Positions 25,638 through 34,535 of a stretch of DNA of 37,037 nt are shown in pieces. The notes beneath the pieces were generated by a model. That model saw nothing but the letters and a program-made list of their open reading frames with translations. It was not told the DNA's origin and did no database searches. The stretch is from Actinomycetota bacterium. GTDB lineage: Bacteria; Actinomycetota; Actinomycetes; S36-B12. The stretch's first letter is position 1, and each line of letters opens with the position of its first letter. The stretch lies in assembly GCA_005798555.1 (NCBI GenBank), contig SYJA01000025.1:1-37037 (forward strand), given 5' to 3'. The translations under genes and the position numbers were made by a program.

Positions 25638-27781
25638 GGCGAACCCCCTCCCGATGCCGCGCCCTGACCTGACATCTTGCCCCGTGGCGCCACCGGCGTA
25701 CCGTCCGGACGTACCGCAGGCAGTCTTTTCAGCGGGGCGCCATCAACCAGCACACTCGTGGCTGGGTTCACCGTGCCACCGGAGATGCCGAAGATACCCT
25801 CATAGATCTTTCGCACACTAGGGCCGGAAGTCTTTGATCCAGTGCCGCCTTGGGTCACCATCATGACGACCGCATACCTTGGCTTATTGGCTGGCGCGAA
25901 TGATGCGAACCACGAAGTCGAAATTTTACTGCCGGTAACCTGAGCAGAACCAGTCTTGGACGCAACTGGGATTTGCGCCAGTGGGAAGCCGGCGAACGGT
26001 GCCTCACCGGAGCCGTTGGCAGTAACGCCCTGCAGGGCGGAATTAATGAACTTGATTGCAGTTCGCGAAATCTCAACACGGTCGGTCACCACCGGGTCAA
26101 TTTCTCTAACGACCCTGCCTTCCGCTCCAAGGATGGCCTTGACCAACTGGGGTTGATACAACGTGCCGCCATTTGCAATGGCCGAGTACGCCATAGCCAT
26201 CTGCAATGGGGTGACCGCGGTATCACCTTGGCCGATCGCCGCGTTCAGAGCATCACCCTCGCGCCACCTGAACCCGTCAGCACAGTTTTCGCGGTCCAGC
26301 GCGGTGAAGTAATCCGCCTGCCCGGGGTTGGTCTTGCGGGTCTCGGGGTATCCAGAAATCGCATTGGCGCACCAGGTATCGCGCTTTTGCTCCCAGTTAG
26401 CGACCTTGAAGGTACGGCTCGATACCCGCCCGGTGGCCTCACCCGGCAGGTCGATACCTGTCTTGGCATCAAGGCCAAAAAGCCTGGCCGTCTCGGCGAT
26501 TGGATCCGGTGAATTGCGATTGGCGTCGTTGCCCCCGGCATCATTCCACATTTTGTCGGCGATCCCGTAGAAGACCGTGTTGCACGACACCTCAATTGCG
26601 CGCTTAAGGGTGATCGGCCCGTATCCCGCGGATTCGAAGTTTCGAAATGTTTGGGTACCCAGTTTCACCTGATTGGGGCATTGATACTTGCTATACAAAC
26701 TAAACCCCTCGCGCGCGGCCGCTGCGGTGCTGATCACCTTGTAAGTGGAGCCCGGGGCGAAAAGCCCTTGAGTCGCATTGGAGGACAGCGCATCACTATC
26801 CATCAGATCCTGGTACTGCTTGTCGGTGACGCCACCAACCCAAATTGCTGGGTCATAAGTTGGGTAACTAGCCATGGCCAGGATATGCCCATTTCGCACA
26901 TCAACGACGACTGCCGCGCCGGAATCACCCGGATATCCTTGCGCCTGCGCTCGTTGCACCGCAGCAACCAATTGCTGCTCGACGAGATGCTGGAGTCGGG
27001 CATCGATTGTCGAGACTAGGTAGTCGCCCGCCACCGCGGGCTTCTCCTCCAAGGTCTTGGTAATCCGCCCGGCTGTGTCGACTTCCAAAGTCGTCACCGC
27101 GGGCTTGCCGCGTATCTCCTCGTCATAAGTGGATTCCAGGCCAGAGCGCCCGACCACATCGGTGCGGCGCAACCTGTCATATGCCGCCGAATCGCCTTGC
27201 TCGGTCAGCGCCTCCTCAGTAACCGGCCCCAGATATCCGAGTAGATGCGCGGCATTGACGTTGAATGGCGCCGGGTAGGTGCGGATGGCTTCCAGCCCCG
27301 CGGTGACACCGGGGAAGCTCACCCGTCGCTCCATTATTGATAGTGCGGTTTGGGCATCGACATCTCGGGCAATGGGAATCGGCTGGTACGGCGAGCCGTT
27401 CCAGCAGACAGGCGGCGGCTTGGCGCCTTCCGCACCGCAGGTCATCAGTCGATCACTAATGCTGGCCGGCGATGTATCAAGTATCTGAGCAAGGCGTTCG
27501 ATGACCGCAGCACCGTCATCTGGTTCGCGCTGCAAGGTGACGCGATCAACCGTGACAACCAAGGACGTGCGATTGGCGACCAGCGGGCGACCAGCCTGAT
27601 CCAAGATCAACCCTCGCACCGCCGGTGTCGCCACCTCGCGCAAGGTGTTGCTCTGGGCCGCCACCCGATAGCCCTCACCAGTTATTACTTGCAAATAGAA
27701 CAACCGCACTAGCAAAGTCGCCATCAACGAGATGACGAGCACGCTGAGGATGACTAACCGCCGGTTCGAACGTTCACCCAT
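25634..27781 (-). CDS. mrdA: Penicillin-binding protein 2 (class B transpeptidase)
   Basis: PBP2 cross-links the glycan made by RodA. The 715 residues show a short cytoplasmic start, one membrane helix (LVILSVLVISLMATLLVRL), the dimerisation domain (RGLILDQAGRPLVANR), and the transpeptidase domain with SxxK as PGSTYK near 345, SCN near 398 and KTG (SKTGSAQ) near 607, all intact. The start is ATG 27781, with GGAGGAGGG upstream; the longer frame to 27961 overlaps mreD and is unlike PBP2. It lies 100 bp downstream of mreD and overlaps rodA. Confidence 0.95.
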   Translation of the reverse strand: MGERSNRRLVILSVLVISLMATLLVRLFYLQVITGEGYRVAAQSNTLREVATPAVRGLILDQAGRPLVANRTSLVVTVDRVTLQREPDDGAAVIERLAQILDTSPASISDRLMTCGAEGAKPPPVCWNGSPYQPIPIARDVDAQTALSIMERRVSFPGVTAGLEAIRTYPAPFNVNAAHLLGYLGPVTEEALTEQGDSAAYDRLRRTDVVGRSGLESTYDEEIRGKPAVTTLEVDTAGRITKTLEEKPAVAGDYLVSTIDARLQHLVEQQLVAAVQRAQAQGYPGDSGAAVVVDVRNGHILAMASYPTYDPAIWVGGVTDKQYQDLMDSDALSSNATQGLFAPGSTYKVISTAAAAREGFSLYSKYQCPNQVKLGTQTFRNFESAGYGPITLKRAIEVSCNTVFYGIADKMWNDAGGNDANRNSPDPIAETARLFGLDAKTGIDLPGEATGRVSSRTFKVANWEQKRDTWCANAISGYPETRKTNPGQADYFTALDRENCADGFRWREGDALNAAIGQGDTAVTPLQMAMAYSAIANGGTLYQPQLVKAILGAEGRVVREIDPVVTDRVEISRTAIKFINSALQGVTANGSGEAPFAGFPLAQIPVASKTGSAQVTGSKISTSWFASFAPANKPRYAVVMMVTQGGTGSKTSGPSVRKIYEGIFGISGGTVNPATSVLVDGAPLKRLPAVRPDGTPVAPRGKMSGQGAASGGGSP

Positions 27782-27881
27782 GCGTGCCCTCCTCCCTGGG
27801 TACAACCTGATGGCCTTGGCTTTGACAGGCGTGGTTTGACGCTCTGACGCTTGCCGCATTATTCCGGTTCCCGGGCAACTC

Positions 27882-28391
27882 CTAGATTTCAGTCTCAGGG
27901 GTAATTCTTCGGACCAGCCACGAAATAGTTGGCACCACGATGGGCGCCAAAAGCAAGCCATACAAGCTGCTTGTCAGCACCAAGGTCGGCACCTCCTCCC
28001 AGCTAACCTGATTACTTCCGAACGCGGCGAGAATCAGGGCGTACGCCAAGGCCGCCGCACCGGTGCTCAGCCCGACCATGCCCACCAGAATCGGCACGGT
28101 GCGATCCCTCGGGTCGATCACCGCCCCGGTTAAGAAACCGATCACCAGAAAAACCAAAGCCTGGATGCCAATCACGCCGCCGGCCGGGGGCGTAAAGCCC
28201 AAGGTCAACCCGGCCGCAAAGCCGACCACCGCACCGGTGACAGGCCCATACGCCAAGGCCAGGGCCACCACGCAAACCACGACTAGATCCGGAGTAGCAC
28301 CGGGCAATCCCAACCGCGACAGCAAAGTCAGTTGCAACATAACCGCGAAGATGATGATGCTCGCGCAAAAAACCGTCTGTCGTATCCACAT
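27882..28391 (-). CDS. mreD: Rod-shape-determining membrane protein MreD
   Basis: MreD is a small membrane protein of the elongasome. The 169 residues form five or six helices and match the family pattern: N-terminal FAVMLQLTLLSRLGLPGATPDLVVV (split: LQLTLLSRL and GATPDLVVV), VVGFAAGLTLGFTPP and C-terminal SLYGLLLAPIV. It begins 2 bp after the mreC stop, so it is translated with MreC. Sequence conservation in this family is low, but position makes the call firm. Confidence 0.92.
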   Translation of the reverse strand: MWIRQTVFCASIIIFAVMLQLTLLSRLGLPGATPDLVVVCVVALALAYGPVTGAVVGFAAGLTLGFTPPAGGVIGIQALVFLVIGFLTGAVIDPRDRTVPILVGMVGLSTGAAALAYALILAAFGSNQVSWEEVPTLVLTSSLYGLLLAPIVVPTISWLVRRITPETEI

Positions 28392-28393
28392 AC

Positions 28394-29419
28394 TTAGTTA
28401 CTTCCACCATCTGCCGTGGCCCCCGCCGAGGCTGCGGGCGCCGGCACTGGCTTCGCAGCTGTCTCCTTCTCCGGCTTTTTACTAGGAGTTGGCGCCGGAC
28501 TGGCCCCATCGTCAATCCCGCCGGCCGTCGAAGTCTCATCCGGCGCAAAGTTCGAGCTCGCCGGTGGCGTCGGCAATACCGAATCGCGTGGGTCCGCACG
28601 GGGTGGCCTAATGACCACACCCACCACCGTCAACGTGGAGACATCCGCAAATGGCCTAATGGTCGCGATGCGTGTTAGCTGTCCGGCGGTACCACTCACG
28701 TCGACCACTTCACCGATCGGAATCCCTGGTGCGTATGGCCGGCCGCTGCGCGAACCGAAAGTCACCAGTGCCTGACCCGGTTTCAAGGTGGCAAGTGGAT
28801 CAAGGGTCTGAAACTCCAATGAATCCTGACGCCCGGTTCCGGACAAAATACCGATCTCCTCGGTGCCAGCCACCCGGGCACCTACAGCCGAGGACGTATC
28901 GACAATTAGTACGACCGTTGCAGTCGTCTTGGTGGTGCTAAGGATCCGGCCGATCAGCCCCTGCCCATTGATTACCGTCATGTTTGCTAGCAAGCCGTCA
29001 TCTCGGCCCGCATCGATTGTCACAGTCCAGGTGAAATCCTGGGCTGGTTCCACGGCGATGACTTCCGCCGGCACGATTCGGTATCGACCAACCCCGGCGA
29101 CCCGAAGCAGCTGATCAAGAGCGTCGGCCCGAGCCCGATCTTCAGCAGAGCGGACCAACGAGTCTTGCAAGGTGGCATTTTGGGATTCGAGTTCGGCAAT
29201 TCGCACCCGCTGATCACCCCAAGTGCCCCACCAACTGCCAACACCGATTATCGGTGAAACGATTACGGAGGCGGCAACCTGCACGCCTCCCAATGCGCTG
29301 CTTACCACCGAACGCACACTTGAAAATGGGCCTTTGCCACCCCGCAAATCCAAGATGGTGAAAGTTAGCGCGATTATTACCAGGAGAGCGAGAATTATGC
29401 GGGTGCGTTGATTCAGCAT
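28394..29419 (-). CDS. mreC: Rod-shape-determining protein MreC
   Basis: MreC links the cytoplasmic MreB filament with PBP2 outside the membrane. The 341 residues have an N-terminal membrane helix (IILALLVIIALTFTIL), a coiled-coil (RIAELESQNATLQDSLV, near 75-95), the beta-barrel domain (VIAVEPAQDFTWTVTIDAG, DGLLANMTVINGQGLIGRI, here shortened to NGQGLIGRI) and a Pro/Ala/Lys-rich tail of about 50 residues. Start is ATG 29419, with a GGTGGAAG site upstream; a GTG eight codons earlier (29443) is possible. It lies 44 bp after mreB. Confidence 0.94.
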   Translation of the reverse strand: MLNQRTRIILALLVIIALTFTILDLRGGKGPFSSVRSVVSSALGGVQVAASVIVSPIIGVGSWWGTWGDQRVRIAELESQNATLQDSLVRSAEDRARADALDQLLRVAGVGRYRIVPAEVIAVEPAQDFTWTVTIDAGRDDGLLANMTVINGQGLIGRILSTTKTTATVVLIVDTSSAVGARVAGTEEIGILSGTGRQDSLEFQTLDPLATLKPGQALVTFGSRSGRPYAPGIPIGEVVDVSGTAGQLTRIATIRPFADVSTLTVVGVVIRPPRADPRDSVLPTPPASSNFAPDETSTAGGIDDGASPAPTPSKKPEKETAAKPVPAPAASAGATADGGSN

Positions 29420-29463
29420 GAGTGGGCTTCCACCGCCTGGCACCGGTGAGGTGCGTCACGGAT

Positions 29464-30495
29464 TTACCGCCGAGGCTCGGCGATCAGCACCTGTTGCAGT
29501 GCTTCGAATTCCTCGATGCATTTGCCTGAACCAAGTGCGACACATTCGAGCGGACGGTCAGCGAGGATTATTGGCATTCCGGTTTCATGGCGCAACCTCT
29601 CATCAAGCCCGCGTAGCAAGGCGCCACCGCCTGTCAAGACGATGCCACGATCCATGATGTCACCGGAAAGTTCCGGCGGAGTTCGATCCAAGGTCGCCTT
29701 GACCGCGTCGGTAATCGCTTTAACCGGCTCGTCCATCGCTCGACGGATTTCTTCTGCGGTAACCACGATGTTCCGGGGAAGGCCACTGACCAAATCACGC
29801 CCGCGGATCTCGGCCTGTGGCTCGTCGGGCAGCGGGAACGCCGACCCAATAGCCATCTTGATTTCCTCGGCGGTGCGCTCGCCGAGCATCAGGGAATACT
29901 CCTTCTTCACAAACTGGATGATCGAGTTGTCGAGCTCATCCCCACCAACTCGAATCGACAAGCTAGTTACGATGCCACCGAGTGAGATGACCGCAACCTC
30001 TGAAGTACCACCACCGATATCGACGACCATATTGCCGGTGGGTTCGTGCACCGGAAGATTGGCGCCGATCGCTGCGGCCATTGGCTCTTCGATGATAAAA
30101 ACTTTTCGCGCTCCGGCGGCGTAGCCGGCGTCCTTGACGGCGCGCTGCTCCACGCCGGTGATCCCTGACGGTACGCAAATGATCAGCCGAGGCTTGGCCA
30201 GGTACCTGCGTCGATGCACTTTTTGAATGAAGTACCGAAGCATGCGCTCGGTCGTGTCAAAGTCGGCGATCACACCGTCCTTGAGCGGACGAATCGCGAC
30301 GATGTTGCCGGGCGTGCGCCCGATCATGCGCTTGGCTTCGGCGCCCACCGCCAAAATACCCCCGGTGTTGCTATTGATCGCGACGACCGAAGGTTCGTTG
30401 AGGACGATGCCCCGCCCGCGCACGTACACCAGGGTGTTTGCGGTTCCAAGATCGACGGCCATATCGCGCCCGATGAAGGATGATGACGAGGCCAC
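29464..30495 (-). CDS. mreB: Rod-shape actin homologue MreB
   Basis: MreB forms actin-like filaments that guide lateral wall synthesis. The 343 residues have the actin-fold motifs: phosphate 1 [12 protein letters not shown] (about 13-24), phosphate 2 [14 protein letters not shown] near 157, and the adenosine motif [13 protein letters not shown] near 287. Start is GTG at 30495. It heads mreB-mreC-mreD-mrdA-rodA. The 98-bp gap upstream (30496-30593) separates it from the hydrolase gene and probably holds the promoter of the shape operon. Mycobacteria lack this gene; streptomycetes have it here. Confidence 0.97.
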   Translation of the reverse strand: MASSSSFIGRDMAVDLGTANTLVYVRGRGIVLNEPSVVAINSNTGGILAVGAEAKRMIGRTPGNIVAIRPLKDGVIADFDTTERMLRYFIQKVHRRRYLAKPRLIICVPSGITGVEQRAVKDAGYAAGARKVFIIEEPMAAAIGANLPVHEPTGNMVVDIGGGTSEVAVISLGGIVTSLSIRVGGDELDNSIIQFVKKEYSLMLGERTAEEIKMAIGSAFPLPDEPQAEIRGRDLVSGLPRNIVVTAEEIRRAMDEPVKAITDAVKATLDRTPPELSGDIMDRGIVLTGGGALLRGLDERLRHETGMPIILADRPLECVALGSGKCIEEFEALQQVLIAEPRR

Positions 30496-30593
30496 GGGGA
30501 AGTGTCCACCTTCCTGTCGGGTTTGTGAACGGCTGCTAACGATCGATCCCTATCCTAGGACGCACCCGGTCTCTGACCGAAATGTCGGGTTTC

Positions 30594-31979
30594 CTAGGTA
30601 ACCGGGCCTGCCTGGGCGATCAACTCGGCCTTGGCTTTCTCCAAAGTCCGCAGTTGGGTCTCGAGGCGCGCCGCGGTGGCCGCATCGGCCGCCAAGTCGT
30701 AGGCCGCGGTCGCAACGGCGCCAAGGTCGGCCCGGTAATCATGGCCCAGGCTCTGAAAATCACCGGGCTTAACGTTGGTTGCGAACAAGGTGTCGATCAG
30801 CGCCTGGCAATAGGTGATGCCCGGGCGCCAAGTCATCGAGTCCGGGATATTGCGTCCACGGCGCCCGTCCAACGGCAACCAGGCCGGCCTGTTGGCGAGC
30901 AACTCGGGCCGAAAGCGGACCACCGGATCGCCATCGTGCTCCAAGAACCAGACCCGGGGCCGCGGGGTCGGTAGCGGTACCGGGATCTCTTCGGGACGAT
31001 CAACGGTGATCGACTCCTGCTGGCATAGCGCGTGGAACCGATCTGCCACCTCGCCGCCGGGGGTGCCGACCCAAAGGGCTGCGGCAATGTTGTAGTGGTC
31101 TAAGTCAATTGGGCCGCCGGGCACCGCCGCCTCTTGAACCTTGGCGCCCAGGCTCTCGCCATACAACAGCAGCCGTGGACCCTTGGCGCGGGTTGCCAAC
31201 TCCTCGGTGATGGCGTCGAGCAGTAATTTCTGGGTCTGGGCGGCGATCGGCACTTTGCCAAGGGAGAGGAAGGACGGGAGCAACCCGTAGCCAATCGCCA
31301 CCGATGCCGCATCACCTCTGGTCAAGATCTCCAGGACGTCGACGGGGGTTGAGTTCGCGTATCCGCTGCCCGCGGGCGCCTGAATGAGTAGGCTGCCGCG
31401 GTCGAAGGCACCGGTGCGTCGAAGTTCCGCCATTGCCAACCCGACGCGCTGCTCCACCGTGACGGCAGCATCAACACCGATGAAGACGCGAACCGGTTCA
31501 GCGACCGGTGCCAAACCGGTTACCGCCAAGATGGTGTCGGCACTTGTTACTGAACCCACAAACCGGGCACCTTCCCGCCCGAGTTCGGTCATTGAAACCG
31601 CCGACTGCGCGCTACCGGATACCAATGGATTCAACGGCGCCTTGGCATAGGCCGGGTCTAGGTCACGGCCTTGCGGGGTGAGCTTCTTCGCAGCCTGCCC
31701 GCGGCCCAGAGCCCCGGCCGCAACGCCGGCACCCAGCACGCCCAGTCCAACAGCAACCGGCTTCACCGGCCAGCTGCCGCGGCCAATGACCGCCAATGCA
31801 AGCGCCGCCCCCAGTCCGACCGGAAGTGCCACCGCCGCACCAGCCACGGCACCGACCACGAATGGGAAGGCAGCTCGGACTTTCGCCGGCCACGGCACCA
31901 ACGTCGGCCCGCGCGAGCCTGCGGCGACCACAACACCGATGCTGACACCGGCTGCCGTACCCAGTACCGCCGGCAGCAT
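30594..31979 (-). CDS. Membrane-anchored alpha/beta-hydrolase (Abhydrolase_9, DUF2319 type)
   Basis: The 461-residue product has three hydrophobic segments in the first 105 residues and a soluble C-terminal domain. That domain carries a nucleophile elbow GESLG (LLLYGESLGAKVQEAA near 270-285), VGTPGGE and the C-terminal LGHDYRADLG. Stretches such as FDRGSLLIQAPAGSG, GDAASVAIGYGLLPSFLSL match what I recall of the actinobacterial Abhydrolase_9 family with its N-terminal membrane domain. The substrate is unknown; lipid or ester hydrolysis is inferred. The start is ATG 31979, 4 bp after the ndk stop; the longer frame overlaps ndk. It lies upstream of the mreB operon, so a cell-envelope role is plausible. 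Confidence 0.8.
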   Translation of the reverse strand: MLPAVLGTAAGVSIGVVVAAGSRGPTLVPWPAKVRAAFPFVVGAVAGAAVALPVGLGAALALAVIGRGSWPVKPVAVGLGVLGAGVAAGALGRGQAAKKLTPQGRDLDPAYAKAPLNPLVSGSAQSAVSMTELGREGARFVGSVTSADTILAVTGLAPVAEPVRVFIGVDAAVTVEQRVGLAMAELRRTGAFDRGSLLIQAPAGSGYANSTPVDVLEILTRGDAASVAIGYGLLPSFLSLGKVPIAAQTQKLLLDAITEELATRAKGPRLLLYGESLGAKVQEAAVPGGPIDLDHYNIAAALWVGTPGGEVADRFHALCQQESITVDRPEEIPVPLPTPRPRVWFLEHDGDPVVRFRPELLANRPAWLPLDGRRGRNIPDSMTWRPGITYCQALIDTLFATNVKPGDFQSLGHDYRADLGAVATAAYDLAADAATAARLETQLRTLEKAKAELIAQAGPVT

Positions 31980-31983
31980 CGGA

Positions 31984-32391
31984 CTACAGACCCGGGAAGA
32001 AGAGTTGGATTTCGCGCGCTGCTGATTCGGGTGAATCAGAACCGTGCGTGACATTAAGTTGGGTCTCGGTGGCGAGATCACCACGGATGGTGCCCGGCGC
32101 CGAGTTGGCCGGATTGGTGGCACCCATCATGGCGCGCCACGACAAAATGGCCGCCGGGCCCTCGATCACAGCTGCGACCAAGGGGGCGCTGGTGATGAAC
32201 TCGACTAGGTCGCCGAAGAACGGCTTATCCGCATGCTCGCCGTAATGCTCCTGGGCAACCGCGGCCGACAAGGTGCGCATTTCTAAGGCAATGATTTTGA
32301 AGCCCTTGCGTTCAATGCGTCCGAGGACTTCACCGACCAGGCCACGGGCCACGCCATCGGGTTTGATCAGGACAAGGGTGCGCTCCGACAC
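31984..32391 (-). CDS. ndk: Nucleoside diphosphate kinase
   Basis: Ndk moves phosphate from ATP to other nucleoside diphosphates through a phosphohistidine. The 135 residues contain [15 protein letters not shown], the kinase core, and the active site NVTHGSDS with His at about 116; length is normal. Start is GTG at 32391, with AGGGAG upstream. The folC-DUF4233-ndk order is conserved in actinobacteria. The membrane hydrolase starts 4 bp downstream. Confidence 0.97.
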   Translation of the reverse strand: MSERTLVLIKPDGVARGLVGEVLGRIERKGFKIIALEMRTLSAAVAQEHYGEHADKPFFGDLVEFITSAPLVAAVIEGPAAILSWRAMMGATNPANSAPGTIRGDLATETQLNVTHGSDSPESAAREIQLFFPGL

Positions 32392-32442
32392 TGGTGTGAC
32401 TCCCTAGATAGCCAATTGGATAGGTCTTGACGAACCCAAACT

Positions 32443-32793
32443 CTAGCCAGCACCCTCACCCGAGTCTGCAGCGCGTTCCGCCCGAAGTGCGTCCACCCGG
32501 CGCCCACTTCGAATCGCGAAGAACCAAAGGATCACGAAGATGGCACCCACGATGAACATCAGGGGAACGAGTAGCCCCGTGGCCAAAATGGCAACCTGCA
32601 AAACCCAGCCAAGGCCCACGCCCCAGGGGCGGCGCAAGGTACCGACCGCTAGCAGTAAAAGCACCGCAAGTCCCAACCCGATGCCGATGGCCAGCCCAGG
32701 ATTAGCTACCGAACCGTTGGTCGCCGCTACCGGGATGGCCAGCAGCACGATGACCGCTTCAATTGCGAGTACCGCAGAGCCCAGCACCTTCAT
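32443..32793 (-). CDS. DUF4233 membrane protein
   Basis: The 116 residues form four membrane helices (MKVLGSAVLAIEAVIVLLAIPVA-like first helix, LAVLLLLAVGTL, WVLQVAILATGLLVP, MFIVGAIFVILWFF) and a charged C-terminal tail. DUF4233 proteins are found between folC and ndk in actinobacteria; their function is not known. The ATG start overlaps the folC stop by four bases (ATGA), so it is translated with FolC. ndk follows after 51 bp. Confidence 0.88.
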   Translation of the reverse strand: MKVLGSAVLAIEAVIVLLAIPVAATNGSVANPGLAIGIGLGLAVLLLLAVGTLRRPWGVGLGWVLQVAILATGLLVPLMFIVGAIFVILWFFAIRSGRRVDALRAERAADSGEGAG

Positions 32794-34169
32794 GCGATCA
32801 CCTTTCCATTCGTTAACCGGGCCGAATAAAGGCGTTTGGCGTCACCAACCAGTGCGACGGATCCGGTTACGAGCACACCAATGCCGCCGAACTCACCGGA
32901 CTCCTCAGCCAGGGCGAAGGCCCGATCCACCGCGGCCAGTAGCTCTTGTTCGGTCCAGACTCGGTCGGCGCCAAATATCGAACTCGCGATCGCCGTAAGG
33001 GCGGCACCTGGCATCGCGCGTCCAGATGTTGACTCGGTGACGATGACGCGATCGACAACCGGCTCAAGTGCCGTCAAGATGCCGGCTGCATCCTTGTCAT
33101 TCAGCACGCCGACGATCGCAAACAATTGGGCGAAGTCAAATGAATCCGCGATGGCAGTTGCCAAAGCCCTAGCACCGTGTGGATTATGCGCCGCATCCAA
33201 GATGACAGTTGGGTTACGGCGCACTATTTCAAGGCGACCGGGTGAGGAAACCAAGGCAAAGCCTTCACGCACGATGTCAATGTCCAACTCTTCATTGCCG
33301 CCGCCGATGAAAGCCTCCACCGCTGCGACGGCAACGGCAGCATTAGCGCCCTGGTGCTCGCCGAATAACGGCAGGAAGACATCTTCATACTCCGCGCGCA
33401 GCCCCTTCAAGGTGAGCACCTGACCCCCAACGGCCACCCCGCGGGTCAGCACACCAAACTCCAAGCCCTCTCGTGCCACCGTGGCGGCCATCTCGACGCT
33501 GCGCGCCAACAGCACCTCAGCGGCTGCCAGTTCTTGTTGGGCCAACACGACGAAGGCATCGGCCTTGATGATGCCGGCCTTCTCGCGTGCAATCATCGCG
33601 ACTGTCTCACCGAGGTACTCAACATGGTCAATGTCAATCGGGGTAACCACCGCTACCATGCCATCGGCGACATTGGTGGCGTCCCAGGTGCCGCCCATGC
33701 CAACCTCGACGATCGCCACATCGACGGGCGCGTCGGCAAATGCCGCGAACGCCAACGCCGTCATCACCTCAAAGAAGGAAAGGGGAATACCGCCATCTGC
33801 CACCGAGCGTTTGTCGACCAGCTCAATGAATGGGGATATGTCATCCCAAGTCCGCAGAAAACGACCAGCGGAGATCGGCTGACCGTCGAAGCAGATGCGT
33901 TCGCGTGGGTCGAGCAGATGGGGTGAGGTGAACAAGCCGGTGCGCAGCCCCAAGGCTCGAAGCAAGGCCTCAATCATCCGGGCGGTCGATGTCTTGCCAT
34001 TGGTGCCAGTGACATGGATTACCGGGTAGGTGCGCTGTGGGTCACCAAGAAGTTCAACTACCGATGCTATCCGGGTCAGTGAAGGTTCAATGTGGTTCTC
34101 GGGCCACCGGCTCGTTAGATCCGCCAGTAAGGCCGGTAATCGAAAGGATGCACCCGATTCGTCAGACAC
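32790..34169 (-). CDS. folC: Folylpolyglutamate / dihydrofolate synthase
   Basis: FolC adds glutamate to dihydropteroate or folates. The Mur-ligase-type protein has the P-loop VTGTNGKTSTARM, LFTSPHLLDPRERI, the metal/substrate region VDVAIVEVGMGGTWDATN (here EVGMGGTWDATN), the CP-Lys loop IAREKAGIIK and LDAAHNPHGA. I place the start at GTG 34169 (MSDESGASFRLP, 459 aa): a TACACT -10-like box ends seven bases before it, which would suit a leaderless message. ATG 34214 (474 aa) is possible but has no ribosome binding site and adds an atypical leader. It is divergent from valS, not downstream of it as in most relatives. Confidence 0.93.
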   Translation of the reverse strand: MSDESGASFRLPALLADLTSRWPENHIEPSLTRIASVVELLGDPQRTYPVIHVTGTNGKTSTARMIEALLRALGLRTGLFTSPHLLDPRERICFDGQPISAGRFLRTWDDISPFIELVDKRSVADGGIPLSFFEVMTALAFAAFADAPVDVAIVEVGMGGTWDATNVADGMVAVVTPIDIDHVEYLGETVAMIAREKAGIIKADAFVVLAQQELAAAEVLLARSVEMAATVAREGLEFGVLTRGVAVGGQVLTLKGLRAEYEDVFLPLFGEHQGANAAVAVAAVEAFIGGGNEELDIDIVREGFALVSSPGRLEIVRRNPTVILDAAHNPHGARALATAIADSFDFAQLFAIVGVLNDKDAAGILTALEPVVDRVIVTESTSGRAMPGAALTAIASSIFGADRVWTEQELLAAVDRAFALAEESGEFGGIGVLVTGSVALVGDAKRLYSARLTNGKVIA

Positions 34170-34309
34170 ATCACCGAGTGTAGGCGCGCGCCCTCCTCGC
34201 CATTCGGCGACCATCGAAGGGGTCGGCGACAGGATCAGGTGACGGGTTCAGTCGCGCAGCCTGATGTGGGTGTGGTTTTCATCGGACACTGCCTGCTGGA
34301 TGGGGCTTT

Positions 34310-34345
34310 AACTACTCTTCATTACCCTCAAAACACGCACAGCAG
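34310..34345 (+). repeat. Dispersed 36-bp repeat, copy 2
   Basis: Begins AACTACTCTTCATTACCCTC and ends CACAGCAG; 31 of 36 positions match 11863-11898, without gaps. It lies about 190 bp before valS on the plus strand, and about 140 bp before the folC start on the minus strand. Confidence 0.7.
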
Positions 34346-34346
34346 A

Positions 34347-34370
34347 TTAGGTGATAACGGAAGCACCTAA
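34347..34370 (+). other. Hairpin directly after repeat copy 2
   Basis: TTAGGTG (34347-34353) pairs perfectly with CACCTAA (34364-34370) around a ten-base loop. The octamer GATAACGG (34353-34360) starts at the top of the stem and runs into the loop, as in the hairpin beside copy 1. There is no T-run after it. Confidence 0.5.
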
Positions 34371-34535
34371 ACCGCGAGATGGCAAGGGCCCGAGGTCAAA
34401 AACCCAAACTGTCACCTGACCCGGTAGCAGGCCATAGTTCGTACCCGCATCGGCAGGCAGCACTTTGCAATTTCACCTAGGCAATGCAACTAGTGGTGTG
34501 CCCGGCACCGGCACGCTTCCGTACCATTGCCAACC

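Larger units (their letters stand above)
34215..34535. other. 321-bp divergent gap between folC and valS
   Basis: This gap must hold the promoters of both folC and valS. It contains copy 2 of the 36-bp repeat, a hairpin at 34347-34370, and a distant pair TCAGGTGAC (34233-34241 area) / GTCACCTGA (about 34410-34418) that could close a long stem around the element. I found no T-box sequence and no clear -35/-10 pair for valS. No frame over 30 codons looks coding. Confidence 0.6.

Noticed and set aside
34308-34329. Minus-strand leader peptide MKSS before folC
   Set aside because: An ATG-AAG-AGT-AGT-TAA frame follows GAGGG, but only two bases separate them, and copy 1 of the repeat does not keep the stop or precede a gene on that strand.
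11863-34345. CRISPR repeats
   Set aside because: The two 36-bp copies are 22 kb apart, differ at five positions, and there are no spacers or cas genes.
34355-34535. T-box riboswitch in front of valS
   Set aside because: No AGGGTGGNACCGCG-like box and no terminator/antiterminator pair were found.
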